Assembly: GCA_964371835.1 (NCBI GenBank)
Contig: CAYJOP010000001.1
Location: forward strand, 8,368 to 72,367
Direction of reading: 5' to 3'
DNA from: CAYJAD01 sp964371835
Lineage (GTDB): Bacteria; Desulfobacterota; Desulfovibrionia; Desulfovibrionales; Desulfovibrionaceae
Length of the DNA stretch: 64,000 nt
Shown here: positions 51,490-61,934 of the stretch, in pieces
Numbering within the stretch: position 1 is the first letter of the stretch
How the letters are laid out: each line of letters starts with the position of its first letter
The notes under the pieces: model-generated
What the model saw: only the letters and a program-made list of their open reading frames with translations
What the model was told of the DNA's origin: nothing
Databases searched by the model: none
Position numbers and translations under genes: made by a program

Positions 51490-53589
51490 TTAAACTTGCA
51501 AAGCTGAAAAATCTGCAAAGTTGCCCATTCTATCCATCAATGCTTTAAGCATATTTAGGCGGTTTTGGCGTAATTTTTCATCATCACACATAACCATAAC
51601 CCCATCAAAAAAACCATCCACTGCTGGGCGAATGTCCAATAATAGTTGTGGTATATCCTTAAAATTACCCTCAGCCCAAAGTTTATCAAAGCTTGGTAAG
51701 GCAGAATCTAAGGCTTTAGCCAATGTTTTTTCTGCATCTTCTTCCAAAAGTTCAGATTTATATGCGCCGTTAAGCTCTTGCTCCCCACCTTGCTTACGCA
51801 CAATATTAGAAACACGCTTAAATGTTTGTACAGCTTCAGTATAACGCTCACTTTTTTGCAATAACTCCAAAGCATCAAGGCGTTTTTTGGCGGCGCAAAC
51901 ATCTGTTGAATCTGCATTTAGCACAGCATCAACCAATAATGTATCAGCACCCTTGCCTTGCCAATAATTTTTAAGCCTTGCGGCAAAAAATTCATCAAGC
52001 TTAGTTAAGCATTCATCGGCTGGCAATTTCCAATTTTTATCACCATATAATTCATGCGCTTGCTTAAATAATGCTTGCACATTGATGGGCAAATTAAATT
52101 CAAGCACACAACGTGCAATGCCAAGGGCTGCACGGCGCAAGGCATGCGGGTCTGCTGTGCCTGTGGGAATCATACCAAGGCCAAAGCAGCCAACTAGGCT
52201 GTCTGCTTTATCAGCTATTGAAAGTATTGCCCCAAGCAAGCTTGAAGGCACAGGGCTGTCAGGCCCTGCTGGTAAATATTGCTCTTGCAAGGCCTTGCAA
52301 ACATCTGCATGCTCACCCTTCTTGCCAGCGTAAATTCCGCCCATAATGCCTTGTAAGGTGTCAAACTCACCCACCATACCAGACACAAGGTCAGCCTTAG
52401 AAAGACGGCCAGCCTTGGCTGCATGGTCAATATTTGCATGGCCGCATTCTTTGCTAAGCCAAGTGCAAAGTTTTTCAATTCTGCGGGTTTTATCACCCAT
52501 AGACCCCAGCGGCCCAATGAATATAACACTATCTAAGCGTTTTAGCCAATTATCAAGGCTATCTTCCAAGTCACTACGCCAAAAAAAACGTGCATCTTCA
52601 AGGCGAGCACGAAGCACACGCTCCCACCCTTTTTGCACAATGCTCTTATCAAGCGGTGTCATATTAAGCACAGTTAAAAAATGCGGCAATAAATTACCCT
52701 TGGCATCTTCCACCCCAAAGCTTTTTTGATGGCTCTCCATGCTGGTTAAAAGCACCTCGCGTGGCACTTCAAGAAATGACTCATCAATATTACCAAGCAA
52801 GGGCACAGCATGCTCACATAAACCTTGGACTTCATCTAACAGACTGTCTTTCCAAAGTATTTTACCACTAACAGCTTTAGCCTGCTCATTACCTGCATCA
52901 ATAATAGCTTTGCGGCGAAGCTCAGCCACAGGCTCAACCCCACCTTGTTTGCGTATAGTATCAAGATAATTTTTCGCATCATCCACTGAAATTGTTATTA
53001 AATCGCCAGCATTTTCAGTATGAATACGATGGCCCCAACTTATACGCTCAGATTTCAAATGCCCTACTTCAAAGGGTACAACTTCAGCATCAAAAAGAGC
53101 CAAAATCCAACGCAAAGGCCTTGCATATGCAGTATTATAAGCTCCCCAGCGCATTTTTTTGGCAAAGGGTTGACCCATAATAATTGATGGGCAGATTTCT
53201 TTTAATAAATCCACAGTTTTTGCGCCACCCATGCGCTTTTTGACAGCAATGTATGGGCCTTTTTCTGTTTCTGTGGTGAAAACTTGCTCAAGGCTTACCT
53301 CATTGGTACGCAAAAATCCTTCTAAAGCCTTGGTGGGCTTATTATCAGCATCATAAGCTACACGCACTGGCGGGCCTGCGATGACTTCTTCCTTTTCTTG
53401 CTGGATGGCTGCAATATCTTCCACCATGACCACAGCACGACGAGGTGTGCTAAATACTTTTATATTACCGTAAGCTATAGCATTTTCTTCAAATGCAGCC
53501 ATAAAACGATTATAAAGCTCTGTATTTTGCGTGGGCAAAAAGCGGGCTGGCAACTCTTCACTACCAATTTCTAATATAAATAAAGACAT
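51490..53589 (-). CDS. glyS: Glycyl-tRNA synthetase beta subunit
   Basis: This 699-residue beta chain of the tetrameric glycyl-tRNA synthetase starts LFILEIGSEELPARFLP. It has the HD-like domain (LSKADLVSGMVGEFDTLQG) and the C-terminal anticodon-binding region (DALRRAALGIARCVLE near residue 480). It starts 9 nt after glyQ. The subunit contributes tRNA recognition; glycine activation occurs in the alpha subunit. Confidence 0.96.
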   Translation of the reverse strand: MSLFILEIGSEELPARFLPTQNTELYNRFMAAFEENAIAYGNIKVFSTPRRAVVMVEDIAAIQQEKEEVIAGPPVRVAYDADNKPTKALEGFLRTNEVSLEQVFTTETEKGPYIAVKKRMGGAKTVDLLKEICPSIIMGQPFAKKMRWGAYNTAYARPLRWILALFDAEVVPFEVGHLKSERISWGHRIHTENAGDLITISVDDAKNYLDTIRKQGGVEPVAELRRKAIIDAGNEQAKAVSGKILWKDSLLDEVQGLCEHAVPLLGNIDESFLEVPREVLLTSMESHQKSFGVEDAKGNLLPHFLTVLNMTPLDKSIVQKGWERVLRARLEDARFFWRSDLEDSLDNWLKRLDSVIFIGPLGSMGDKTRRIEKLCTWLSKECGHANIDHAAKAGRLSKADLVSGMVGEFDTLQGIMGGIYAGKKGEHADVCKALQEQYLPAGPDSPVPSSLLGAILSIADKADSLVGCFGLGMIPTGTADPHALRRAALGIARCVLEFNLPINVQALFKQAHELYGDKNWKLPADECLTKLDEFFAARLKNYWQGKGADTLLVDAVLNADSTDVCAAKKRLDALELLQKSERYTEAVQTFKRVSNIVRKQGGEQELNGAYKSELLEEDAEKTLAKALDSALPSFDKLWAEGNFKDIPQLLLDIRPAVDGFFDGVMVMCDDEKLRQNRLNMLKALMDRMGNFADFSALQV

Positions 53590-53598
53590 ATATTTCCT

Positions 53599-54468
53599 CT
53601 ACTTAGACAACATTGGATATTCAAGGGCCTCACGCTGGGCCGCATAAAGCTTTGCCACACCTGATGCAAGGTTTCGTACACGGCCAATATAACCTGTGCG
53701 CTCAGTAATGGAAATGGCTCCACGAGCGTCAAGTAAGTTAAAGGTATGCGAACATTTTAAGCAATAATCATATGCAGGCCACGGCAATTCAAGCTCAATT
53801 AACTTTTTGCACTCAGCCTCATAGGAGTTGAAAAATTGCAATAGCATGTCTGCATCACTTTCTTCAAAATTATAGCGTGATTGTTCAACTTCATTTTGAT
53901 GATATAGGTGTCCGTAAGTTACATGCTCATTCCATTTAAGGTCATAAACTGACTCAACACCCTGTAAATACATGGCAAGGCGCTCTAAGCCATAGGTTAG
54001 CTCCACACTAATGGGGCTAAGGTCAAGTCCGCCAACTTGTTGAAAATATGTAAATTGTGTAACTTCCATACCATTTAACCACACTTCCCAACCAAGCCCC
54101 CAAGCACCAAGGGTTGGTGACTCCCAGTCATCTTCCACAAAGCGAATATCATGCTCTTTGGCATTTAAACCAAGTGCTGCAAGGCTTTCTAGGTAAAGCT
54201 CTTGCACATTTTCAGGTGAAGGCTTTAAGATTACTTGAAATTGAAAATATCGCTGCAAGCGGTTTGGATTTTCACCATAGCGACCATCAGTGGGCCTGCG
54301 CGATGGCTCAACATAGGCCACATTCCAAGGCTCAGGCCCAATTACACGCAAAAATGTATGCGGATTAAATGTGCCTGCGCCGCACTCAATGTCCATGGGT
54401 TGCTCAATAACGCAACCATGCTTTGCCCAAAAATTTTGAAGTGTTAGGATAATATCCTGAAAGTACAT
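53599..54468 (-). CDS. glyQ: Glycyl-tRNA synthetase alpha subunit
   Basis: This 289-residue alpha chain begins YFQDIILTLQNFWAKHGCVIEQPMDIECGAGTFNPHTFLR in form. RPTDGRYGENPNRLQ is the ATP/glycine-binding motif and GWEVWLNGMEVTQFTYFQQ follows. It is 9 nt upstream of glyS. A 72-nt gap with an inverted repeat separates it from recO. Confidence 0.96.
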   Translation of the reverse strand: MYFQDIILTLQNFWAKHGCVIEQPMDIECGAGTFNPHTFLRVIGPEPWNVAYVEPSRRPTDGRYGENPNRLQRYFQFQVILKPSPENVQELYLESLAALGLNAKEHDIRFVEDDWESPTLGAWGLGWEVWLNGMEVTQFTYFQQVGGLDLSPISVELTYGLERLAMYLQGVESVYDLKWNEHVTYGHLYHQNEVEQSRYNFEESDADMLLQFFNSYEAECKKLIELELPWPAYDYCLKCSHTFNLLDARGAISITERTGYIGRVRNLASGVAKLYAAQREALEYPMLSK

Positions 54469-54497
54469 TGTGCATCCCTTAAAGTATTTATATGTTT

Positions 54498-54524
54498 TTA
54501 CTAATAAATTAATTTTATTAGTAA
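54498..54524. promoter_or_regulatory. Inverted repeat between recO and glyQ
   Basis: TTACTAATAAA (54498-54508) and TTTATTAGTAA (54514-54524) are a perfect 11-bp inverted repeat with a 5-nt loop. It lies 29 nt upstream of the glyQ start on the minus strand. It is all A/T apart from one pair, so it may be a weak hairpin or an operator, but no regulator suggests itself. Confidence 0.4.
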
Positions 54525-54540
54525 TAATAGCTTATTAGCC

Positions 54541-55290
54541 TTAAACACGCTTAAAGCGTCCTTCATCCCAAGCGATGCCTAGATGGTATTGCACAAAACC
54601 ATCAATGGCCCTAAAGCAAGCTTGGCGCTCCTCAAAGCTCAAGTCATTAACATTCCAATCAAGTGGTGGGCTACTTTCCACCCTATGCAAGGCATTTAAT
54701 GTATTTGCTGGCAATTTTATTTCATAGCTTAAACGCCTAAAGTCACTGCAATTTACACAGCGAGATATGCCTTCATCCATATGAAAAATAATATCCCCAC
54801 CAGCTAAACTTTGCCCGCACATACTACACACATGCCAAGCAGGGGCAAAGCCCTGTTCACAAGCCATACGCAAGCGAAAAAGCACTGGATATAGGGTGTG
54901 TGGAGCGTCTAAATTTTCAAAAAAACTAAACATATCTTGCATAAGGTCATAAGCTGACTTTGTGGCATCTTGAGTAATGCCAATGGTCTCCAAAAAACGT
55001 ATGCAATTCATGAACATACCAAGGCGCGCCCAATCTTTACGCAAATTTTGTGGCCCCTTAACCAAAATCCCTTCTTCAAGGGATAAAAACTGGCCATTTC
55101 GTGAGCTTTTTACCCTGCAAGTAAGCGTATTTAAAACATCAAGACAGCCGCAAAAACGTTGCCGACTGCGACTGCCCCCAAATGCAAAAACCGTTACTAA
55201 ACCATGCTTTCGAGAAAGCAATCTTAACCACATGTCAGCTTCACGAAACCGCCCCACATGCAGCACAATGGCAGAATCATTCCACTCCAT
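54541..55290 (-). CDS. recO: DNA repair protein RecO
   Basis: This 249-residue protein begins with the OB-fold (WNDSAIVLHVGRFREADMWLRLL). A zinc module follows: Cys in CSMCGQ and CVNCSDF (about 152-180). RecO loads RecA with RecF/RecR. It lies between the RodZ-like gene (19 nt upstream) and glyQ. Together with recN at 16 kb the window carries two recombination repair genes. Confidence 0.93.
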   Translation of the reverse strand: MEWNDSAIVLHVGRFREADMWLRLLSRKHGLVTVFAFGGSRSRQRFCGCLDVLNTLTCRVKSSRNGQFLSLEEGILVKGPQNLRKDWARLGMFMNCIRFLETIGITQDATKSAYDLMQDMFSFFENLDAPHTLYPVLFRLRMACEQGFAPAWHVCSMCGQSLAGGDIIFHMDEGISRCVNCSDFRRLSYEIKLPANTLNALHRVESSPPLDWNVNDLSFEERQACFRAIDGFVQYHLGIAWDEGRFKRV

Positions 55291-55309
55291 GTAAAATACC
55301 TAAATAATG

Positions 55310-56296
55310 CTATTGCTTTGGAGGAAAATATAAAGTTTTTACTTCTCCAACTCTACCAGGAATATCCGTTTCCTCACCATTATAGCGTATACGCACCCCA
55401 CCAGCATTACCAAGCTTTAAAACCAAGCTATCATTGAAGGTAAGGGCAAAAGTATCTCCAGATTGTAATGAAAATTGCCTTGTATCAGCATTATCGGCAT
55501 TTGAATCAACCCAACACTCAGCAACTGCGGTAATAATAACCCTATGTGTGCCATCCAATACCGGAGCATCTTCCTGTATTAATCTGTTTTCATTAATATT
55601 ATCCGAACTATCCGTGGTAGCACTGGCTTTATTATCTTCATTTTCTACAGTTATCTGCTCAGTATTAACTTCTCCTTGAGTTTCATTTTCAGTATTACTG
55701 GTAATATTTTCTTTTTCTACTTCATTATCTGTATTATCAGTAGGTTGAAAATTATCATTTTTTTCATTAGAAATTTGTGAATTTTTTTCTAAACTTTCTT
55801 TTGATTGATTTTCAGTGTCTTTAACATCATTAAATGTTTGACTTTTATCAGATGAATCCAATTCTGGAGCTGGTTGAGCTGTCTCTAGGTGATCCTTTTT
55901 AAGCTTTGAAAACAAATCAGCATCCCTATTCATCCAAATAAAGCCACCAAGCAATAAGCATAGACTGATAAAAACTAGAAAAATGATTTTATTTTTGCTA
56001 ATTGAGTGTCCAGTGTCATAAAATTTAATATCACTATTTAAGGGTTCTTCACTTTCTTCATAAAGTTCAGGAACTGATAATAGCTCATCAGTATCAATAT
56101 CAAGCATTTTAGCATAAGAAATCACAAATCCACGCACATAAACGCTATGTGGTAAGGATTCATTATCAGCACATTCCAACGCTCGCAAAATGCGAGCGCT
56201 AATTTTTAAATGATTTGCAACGTCGTCAATGCTAAGATTTTTTTTCTCGCGCTCTAAACGCAAGATACTGCCTAGTTCAATAAGAGTCATGCTCAT
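55310..56296 (-). CDS. RodZ-like protein: HTH, membrane helix, C-terminal DUF4115
   Basis: This 328-residue protein has an N-terminal HTH_25 (GSILRLEREKKNLSIDDVANHL, then ARILRALECADNESLP, about 7-75). A single membrane helix runs IIFLVFISLCLLLGGFIWM (about 103-121). An acidic, Asn/Glu/Thr-rich linker covers about 140-245. A C-terminal DUF4115 beta domain ends it (about 250-326: RVIITAVAECWVDSN, RIRYNGEETDIPGRVGEV). RodZ links MreB to the cell wall machinery in rods. Its position between surA-like genes and recO is reminiscent of a conserved cluster; the mreB genes lie outside. Confidence 0.9.
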   Translation of the reverse strand: MSMTLIELGSILRLEREKKNLSIDDVANHLKISARILRALECADNESLPHSVYVRGFVISYAKMLDIDTDELLSVPELYEESEEPLNSDIKFYDTGHSISKNKIIFLVFISLCLLLGGFIWMNRDADLFSKLKKDHLETAQPAPELDSSDKSQTFNDVKDTENQSKESLEKNSQISNEKNDNFQPTDNTDNEVEKENITSNTENETQGEVNTEQITVENEDNKASATTDSSDNINENRLIQEDAPVLDGTHRVIITAVAECWVDSNADNADTRQFSLQSGDTFALTFNDSLVLKLGNAGGVRIRYNGEETDIPGRVGEVKTLYFPPKQ

Positions 56297-56325
56297 ATTA
56301 TTTTCTCTAATTTAGTTATATTGTA

Positions 56326-57261
56326 CTAGATACGAATATCAATCATAGCTTTACTACGCAATTGACTAATATATTCTTCAAAACGCTCTTTTAACTTTGG
56401 TTCACGCAATATTTTTTCTATTATTGGCTTTGCTTCTTCAAAGGTCATTGGGCCGCCATCAGAGGCTGCTTTAACCACTTTAAATTGTGCCAATTTATTA
56501 TTTAAGGTAATAACAGGTGTCACTTCCCCATCTTTTAGTGAAGCAATGAGATTTGCTAAAGCTGGCTCAAGTTTAGACTTTGGCACAGGACCCAAAAATC
56601 CGCCATTTTCCTTATTTGGACCTTCTGAAATTTCTCTGGCAATTTGCTCAAACTTACTAGTATCTTTGGCAATATCTTCAGCATGCTTTCTCACATTTGA
56701 AGAGTCAGGATATATCAATAAGGCAAGTTGTAAATCTGTACTACTTTTGAGCTCACTTTTATGTTCATTGTAATAAGCTTGAATTTCATTTTGGTTAACA
56801 ACAACTTTACGCCCAACCATCATGCTCATAAGTTTTTGATGTAAAATTGTGCCATAAATGCGAGTACGCAAAAACTTAATGGAAAGACCTTCTTTTTCTA
56901 ACTGTTTTTCAAAAGCCTCTTTTGAAAGACGACTTTGTTGCATAATACGGCTGATTTCTTCTTCAACTTCAGTATCAGAAACAGTTATTTTAAGTTTTTC
57001 AGCTTCACTGGAAATAAGCTTTTCAAGTATTATATTATCAAGCGTTTTTTTTTGCAGTGCCTCAATTTTCTCTTTATGAGCAGCTTTATTAACATCAAGC
57101 TTCTGCTTTTTAATTTCAGGCATGGCAGCTTGTTGCAAATCATAGTATGAAATCATTTGCCCATTCACTACAGCAGCTATTTTATTTATTGTTGCGGCAT
57201 TAGCAGTAGAAGCAGTAAAAAACGTACAAATCAAAGCAAATAATATTTTCTTCAAAATCAT
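56326..57261 (-). CDS. surA: Periplasmic peptidyl-prolyl isomerase, SurA-like
   Basis: This 311-residue protein has a signal peptide ending TANA-A (about 18-23). A SurA N-terminal chaperone segment (INKIAAVVNGQMISYYDLQ, about 25-45) begins a long helical domain. One parvulin PPIC domain lies at about 175-265 (KLEPALANLIASLKDGEVTPVI). SurA assists outer-membrane protein folding. It lacks a second PPIC domain and is thus shorter than E. coli SurA (428). It lies 29 nt upstream of the RodZ-like gene, after a related lipoprotein. Confidence 0.9.
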   Translation of the reverse strand: MILKKILFALICTFFTASTANAATINKIAAVVNGQMISYYDLQQAAMPEIKKQKLDVNKAAHKEKIEALQKKTLDNIILEKLISSEAEKLKITVSDTEVEEEISRIMQQSRLSKEAFEKQLEKEGLSIKFLRTRIYGTILHQKLMSMMVGRKVVVNQNEIQAYYNEHKSELKSSTDLQLALLIYPDSSNVRKHAEDIAKDTSKFEQIAREISEGPNKENGGFLGPVPKSKLEPALANLIASLKDGEVTPVITLNNKLAQFKVVKAASDGGPMTFEEAKPIIEKILREPKLKERFEEYISQLRSKAMIDIRI

Positions 57262-57375
57262 TACCTCTCTATTTTGATTAATTTATTATAATAAAAAAGC
57301 TAGTGGCTATATATGCCTTTTTTTAACCGTATGCAATGCTCTTTTAGGGTTAATCCAATTAACACATTAAAATAA

Positions 57376-58284
57376 CTAAATTTTGATAATTTCTTTCATT
57401 AAGTGTTTAGAAATTTTAATTTCTACATTTTTTGTATTTTCTTCAAGCCAATTATTAAGCATTTCACCCATGCGCTGCTCAAAAATTTGATCTTCAATAT
57501 AAGAATAGGCCTTGCTAATGGAAATATTTTCACCTTTATTCTTTTTTACTAAACAAATACGAAGAAAAATCTCACCTTCTTGTATAGCTTCAGTGCATTG
57601 CTTTTCAGCTAGGGCTAATATCTGTTCAGTTGCATTTTTTGGCATCATATTTTCAGTTACATTAAGTTCATATTGATCAAATCTAGCCTTGTTTTTTAGT
57701 AATTCATCTAAATTATTTATATGATCTAAAACCTCTTTTTGAGCACTTGAAGCAATATGTAAAGTATATGATGGACCAATCTTAAATTTATCTTTATGTG
57801 TGGTGTAGTAAGCCTCTACCTCTTCCACCGAGGGCACATATGATATTTTTAAAACCATATTTTTGAAAACATCAACAGCTAGTTGGTAACGCAATAAAGT
57901 GCGCCAAGTATCAACATCAATGGCATTTTTAGTAATATAATCATCAAATTCTTCTTTAGTATAACCTTCAAGCAAACCTTTTTCATACTTAGCAACCATT
58001 TCATCAGTAACGCCTATTCTTTGGCTCTCAAGGTGTTGCAAAATAATTTCATACAAAATAATTGTTGAAAGAGTAACTCCATATTGATTGCGCAATTTTC
58101 TTAATGAAGGCTTGCTGGTACTACTAAAATCTATAAATTCAATCTCTTGCAATGTTTGCACGGTGTGCAAAGTAATTTGCTTGCCATTAACAGTTGCCAC
58201 AACATTATCAGGCAATGTGTCATTAGAACAACCACCCAAAAGCAATAATGCAAGTAAGAACAAACTAAACTTCTTTAAGTACAC
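57376..58284 (-). CDS. SurA-like lipoprotein
   Basis: This 302-residue protein has a lipoprotein signal with lipobox LLGGC (Cys19). A SurA/PrsA-type chaperone segment follows (DNVVATVNGKQITLHTVQ), in the same order as in the neighbouring surA. The PPIC region (about 165-270) is degenerate, with few parvulin residues left, so isomerase activity is doubtful. It starts with GTG and GGAG 10 nt upstream. Two adjacent SurA-like genes suggest duplication, with this copy anchored in the membrane as a holdase. Confidence 0.82.
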   Translation of the reverse strand: MYLKKFSLFLLALLLLGGCSNDTLPDNVVATVNGKQITLHTVQTLQEIEFIDFSSTSKPSLRKLRNQYGVTLSTIILYEIILQHLESQRIGVTDEMVAKYEKGLLEGYTKEEFDDYITKNAIDVDTWRTLLRYQLAVDVFKNMVLKISYVPSVEEVEAYYTTHKDKFKIGPSYTLHIASSAQKEVLDHINNLDELLKNKARFDQYELNVTENMMPKNATEQILALAEKQCTEAIQEGEIFLRICLVKKNKGENISISKAYSYIEDQIFEQRMGEMLNNWLEENTKNVEIKISKHLMKEIIKI

Positions 58285-58347
58285 TATATAACTCCATTTA
58301 TTTGTTTTAGAAAATCAATTACCAATTATAACAAAAAAACGTTCAGA

Positions 58348-61300
58348 TTAAAACTCTTTTTCTGGCTCAGAACTTGGTTGAGTAATTTTTAAGCTAGCTA
58401 AAAATGTTCCCACCTCTTCAAGTTTAGTTGCCATTGGTATGTTATTTTCATTAAACTTAACTTCTATACCAGACGGAGGAAGCAAGCGTACATCATTGTT
58501 TTTATTAATATACTCCATAAGCTTATTCACGTCTAAATTCTGCTTACCAGTGTCCCATTTTACAACAATTCTATCACTAAAAATATCAGCCTTACAAGCA
58601 TGCAATGTGGATAAATTTTGCTTTAATGAGAGTACAGCCAAGAAATTTTCAAACTCAACAGCAAATGCGCCAAAACGATCACGCATGGCAAGGGCAATAT
58701 CTTCTCGTGCTGCACCGCTAGTTGCTGAGCTTAAAGCTTTATAGTAACGCAGGCGCTCACGCCCATCTTGTATATATGATTCTGGAATATTTGCAGTAAT
58801 TCCAATGTTCAACTCAACTTCGGCATTAAGATCAACACCTGTGCCCTTAAGCCTATTAACAGCTTGTTCAAGCATTTCAAGGAACAAGTCCAAACCAAGG
58901 CGAGTCATGTGACCTGATTGCACCTCACCAAGAATATTACCAGCACCACGCAAGCGCAAATCCTCCATGGCAACTTGAAATCCTGCTCCTAAGTAGTCCA
59001 AATCAAGGATAATTCGCATGCGCTCACGCGCTATGTCTGAAAGCCTATGCTCCTCTGGCACCACAAAATACGCATATGCCTGCCTGTCAGAACGTCCAAC
59101 CCTGCCCCTCAATTGATAAAGCTGACCAAGGCCAAACATATGTGCTTGGTCAACTATTAGCGTGTTGGCCCTTGGAAAGTCCAAACCAGACTCCACAATG
59201 GACGTACACACAAGCACATCAAGCTCCCCATGCCAAAATTTATGCATAGTTTCTTCAAGAGATTTTTCTGGCATTTGCCCATGCGCCATGCCAATGCGAG
59301 CTGTAGGTATTAAATTTCGTACATATTCGGTGGTGCGCTCTAGCCCCTGCACACGATTATATACCCAAAAAACTTGACCTTCACGCTCAATTTCACGCTC
59401 AAGTATTTGCTTAAGTGTTTTTCCATCACGCTGCAAAACGGCTGTTTCTACAGGTTTGCGCTCTAATGGTGCAGTTTCAATTATGGACAAATCCCTAATT
59501 CCAGACATGGAGAGCTGCAAGGTGCGGGGTATTGGCGTTGCTGTAAGAGTTAAAGCATCCACATTTTTTTTCATGGCCTTAAGCTTTTCCTTGTGCCTAA
59601 CTCCAAAACGCTGTTCCTCATCAAGTATTAATAAACCAAGATTTGGCAAACTCACATCCTTAGAAAGCAATCTATGTGTACCAATTAAGATATCAATTTG
59701 TCCCTTAGATGCTGCATCTAGAGTTTCTGTTTGCTTTTTCTTACTCACAAAGCGGCTAAGCAAACCAACATTCACAGGAAAACCAGCCAAGCGATGTCTA
59801 AATGTCTGAAAATGCTGCTCTGCAAGCACTGTGGTTGGGCAAAGCAATGCCACTTGCCTACCCTCAACTGCGGCCCTAAATGATGCACGCAATGCAACCT
59901 CTGTTTTGCCAAAGCCCACATCACCACACACCAGCCTGTCCATGGGTTGTGGTTTTTCCATATCATTAAGCACATCCTGAATGGCCTTGGCTTGGTCTGG
60001 TGTTTCCTCAAAACCAAATGTTGCTTCAAATTCTGCATAAAGCTCATCTGGCGGATTATAACTAAAGCCCTTGGCAACCTTTCTAAATGCATACATTTCC
60101 ACAAGGTCAGCGGCAATTTTTTCAATGGCTTTGCGGGCTTTTTCTTTACTACTTTGCCAATTTGTACTGCCAAGCTTATCCAACGGCGGCTCACCATCAC
60201 CGCCCTTAAACAGTTGAACCAAGGATAAACGATCAGCAGGCACATAAAGCTTATCTGCGCCAGAATATTCAAGTAATAAAAAGTCGTTGGCAGCCTCGCC
60301 CACCTCCATACGGTATAAGCCAGTATAGCGGCCAATTCCATAATCACGGTGAACAAGTAAATCACCAACATTTATATCATTAAAATTATTTAAGCCCTTA
60401 AATGCCCCAGTGGGAGTGCGGCTGTGTTTTTCCGCTTTAGGATAGATAATATCCTCACCCAAGATGAGCACATTATCCCAAATTAACTCCACACCACCAC
60501 GCCATGCTGAAATTAAGGCAAATAAGCCTTGAGTTTCAGGCATATATCGCAAATGTGGAATAAGTCCATCTTGCTCAGCTAGGGTAAGAAATTTGGCTCT
60601 GCTACGCTCAGAACTAAAGGAGAGCAAAACTTGACGTTTACTGCGCTGCCAGTCTTTAAGGCCTGCTACCAAATGTTGCCACGGTCTATCCGTTGCCCCA
60701 CTTACAGGAAAAAGAGTTGCAAAATCATGTAGTTGGCGTTCTTTTAATTCTATAGATTTTTCAAAATGCTCACCACCGCCCATAATAAGCGGCTCTTCGT
60801 AAATGACATTTGCTCCATCCCATAGTGATAATACACTTTCTGCATCTCTTAAGGCAAAGCGTGCAGGTTGGGCAAGGCTCATATCCTCTGATTCAAGGCT
60901 TTCTGCAAGGGTGCGAGATGCTGTTTCCACATCATCCTTAACGTCCACCTTTCCAGGTAAAAGCCACAAAACGTCCTTAGAAAGCCATTCCTCAAGCACT
61001 GTAGGCGCATCATAAAACACACCTGGTAGTAAATTATGCCCGCCAGCATTTAGGTTTTTCTTAAAATCGTGAATGGCATTTTCATCAAGTAAACCTTTAG
61101 TTTGTAAACGCTCCCAGCGTTCCAATGCCTTATCATACCAAGCATTTGCAATGGGCATGGGCGGAATTAAAGTAATTTCATCAATGTTTTCAAGCGAGCG
61201 TTGCGAAGCTTGGTCAAACATTCGCATGTCTTCAAGTAAGTCCCCAAAAAATTCAAGCCGAATTGGTTTTTCATAACCTGCTGGAAATATATCTAAAATA

Positions 61301-61815
61301 TCACCACGCCTAGCCAAATCCCCAGGCCGCGTAACCATTTGTACTCGCTCATAACCCCAAGCTACTGCCTGCTCAATGAGCAAATCTGGAGATAAATCCG
61401 CACCCTTACTCATGCAGAGTTCATGCTCGTTAAAAAAGGTGCGAGGCATGTATTTTAACAAAATATTATCAATAGTTGTAACCAAACAACTGGCTTTGGC
61501 ATATTGTAGGGCATAAAAAGTTGCCATGCGTTCAGCCCAAGCAGAACCATGCCCAGTATGCAAGGCGCCAGAAGGCAAAAATAATAAAGGAGAATGCCAC
61601 CGAGCGTCAGTAACAGTTGGATTTTTTTGAGAAAGATCAGGAGTAAAAATAGTCAACAAACCCTTTGCCGCTGCAAATTCCTCTCGATTACGAGCAAGCA
61701 GCACTGAGCTCTTACCATCTTGCATGTATTGTAAGGCCAAACGGCATCGACTAGCCATGCCGCTATGAACGATATGGCTTTGCTTTTTAAGCAGTATTTC
61801 TTCAAGAATTGACAT
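58348..61815 (-). CDS. mfd: Transcription-repair coupling factor Mfd
   Basis: This 1155-residue translocase removes stalled RNA polymerase and recruits UvrA. The N-terminal UvrB-like region covers about 1-380. The RNA-polymerase-interaction domain starts near LKGLNNFNDINVGDLLVHRDYGIGRY in form (about 475-500). Helicase Walker A is GDVGFGKTEVA and the DEAD-like box is DEEQRFGVRH. A TRG motif and C-terminal D7 domain close it. It is the first gene of a run that continues into surA-like, rodZ-like and recO. Confidence 0.97.
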   Translation of the reverse strand: MSILEEILLKKQSHIVHSGMASRCRLALQYMQDGKSSVLLARNREEFAAAKGLLTIFTPDLSQKNPTVTDARWHSPLLFLPSGALHTGHGSAWAERMATFYALQYAKASCLVTTIDNILLKYMPRTFFNEHELCMSKGADLSPDLLIEQAVAWGYERVQMVTRPGDLARRGDILDIFPAGYEKPIRLEFFGDLLEDMRMFDQASQRSLENIDEITLIPPMPIANAWYDKALERWERLQTKGLLDENAIHDFKKNLNAGGHNLLPGVFYDAPTVLEEWLSKDVLWLLPGKVDVKDDVETASRTLAESLESEDMSLAQPARFALRDAESVLSLWDGANVIYEEPLIMGGGEHFEKSIELKERQLHDFATLFPVSGATDRPWQHLVAGLKDWQRSKRQVLLSFSSERSRAKFLTLAEQDGLIPHLRYMPETQGLFALISAWRGGVELIWDNVLILGEDIIYPKAEKHSRTPTGAFKGLNNFNDINVGDLLVHRDYGIGRYTGLYRMEVGEAANDFLLLEYSGADKLYVPADRLSLVQLFKGGDGEPPLDKLGSTNWQSSKEKARKAIEKIAADLVEMYAFRKVAKGFSYNPPDELYAEFEATFGFEETPDQAKAIQDVLNDMEKPQPMDRLVCGDVGFGKTEVALRASFRAAVEGRQVALLCPTTVLAEQHFQTFRHRLAGFPVNVGLLSRFVSKKKQTETLDAASKGQIDILIGTHRLLSKDVSLPNLGLLILDEEQRFGVRHKEKLKAMKKNVDALTLTATPIPRTLQLSMSGIRDLSIIETAPLERKPVETAVLQRDGKTLKQILEREIEREGQVFWVYNRVQGLERTTEYVRNLIPTARIGMAHGQMPEKSLEETMHKFWHGELDVLVCTSIVESGLDFPRANTLIVDQAHMFGLGQLYQLRGRVGRSDRQAYAYFVVPEEHRLSDIARERMRIILDLDYLGAGFQVAMEDLRLRGAGNILGEVQSGHMTRLGLDLFLEMLEQAVNRLKGTGVDLNAEVELNIGITANIPESYIQDGRERLRYYKALSSATSGAAREDIALAMRDRFGAFAVEFENFLAVLSLKQNLSTLHACKADIFSDRIVVKWDTGKQNLDVNKLMEYINKNNDVRLLPPSGIEVKFNENNIPMATKLEEVGTFLASLKITQPSSEPEKEF

Positions 61816-61934
61816 ATAATTTCACATTTAGGGAGTAAATAACGAAGGGCATTGTAGTATAGATTGCGTATTTGTAAAGGCATTTTTATTTTTATAAATA
61901 CATGAATTAAAAAGACAAAATTGCAATACGATAA

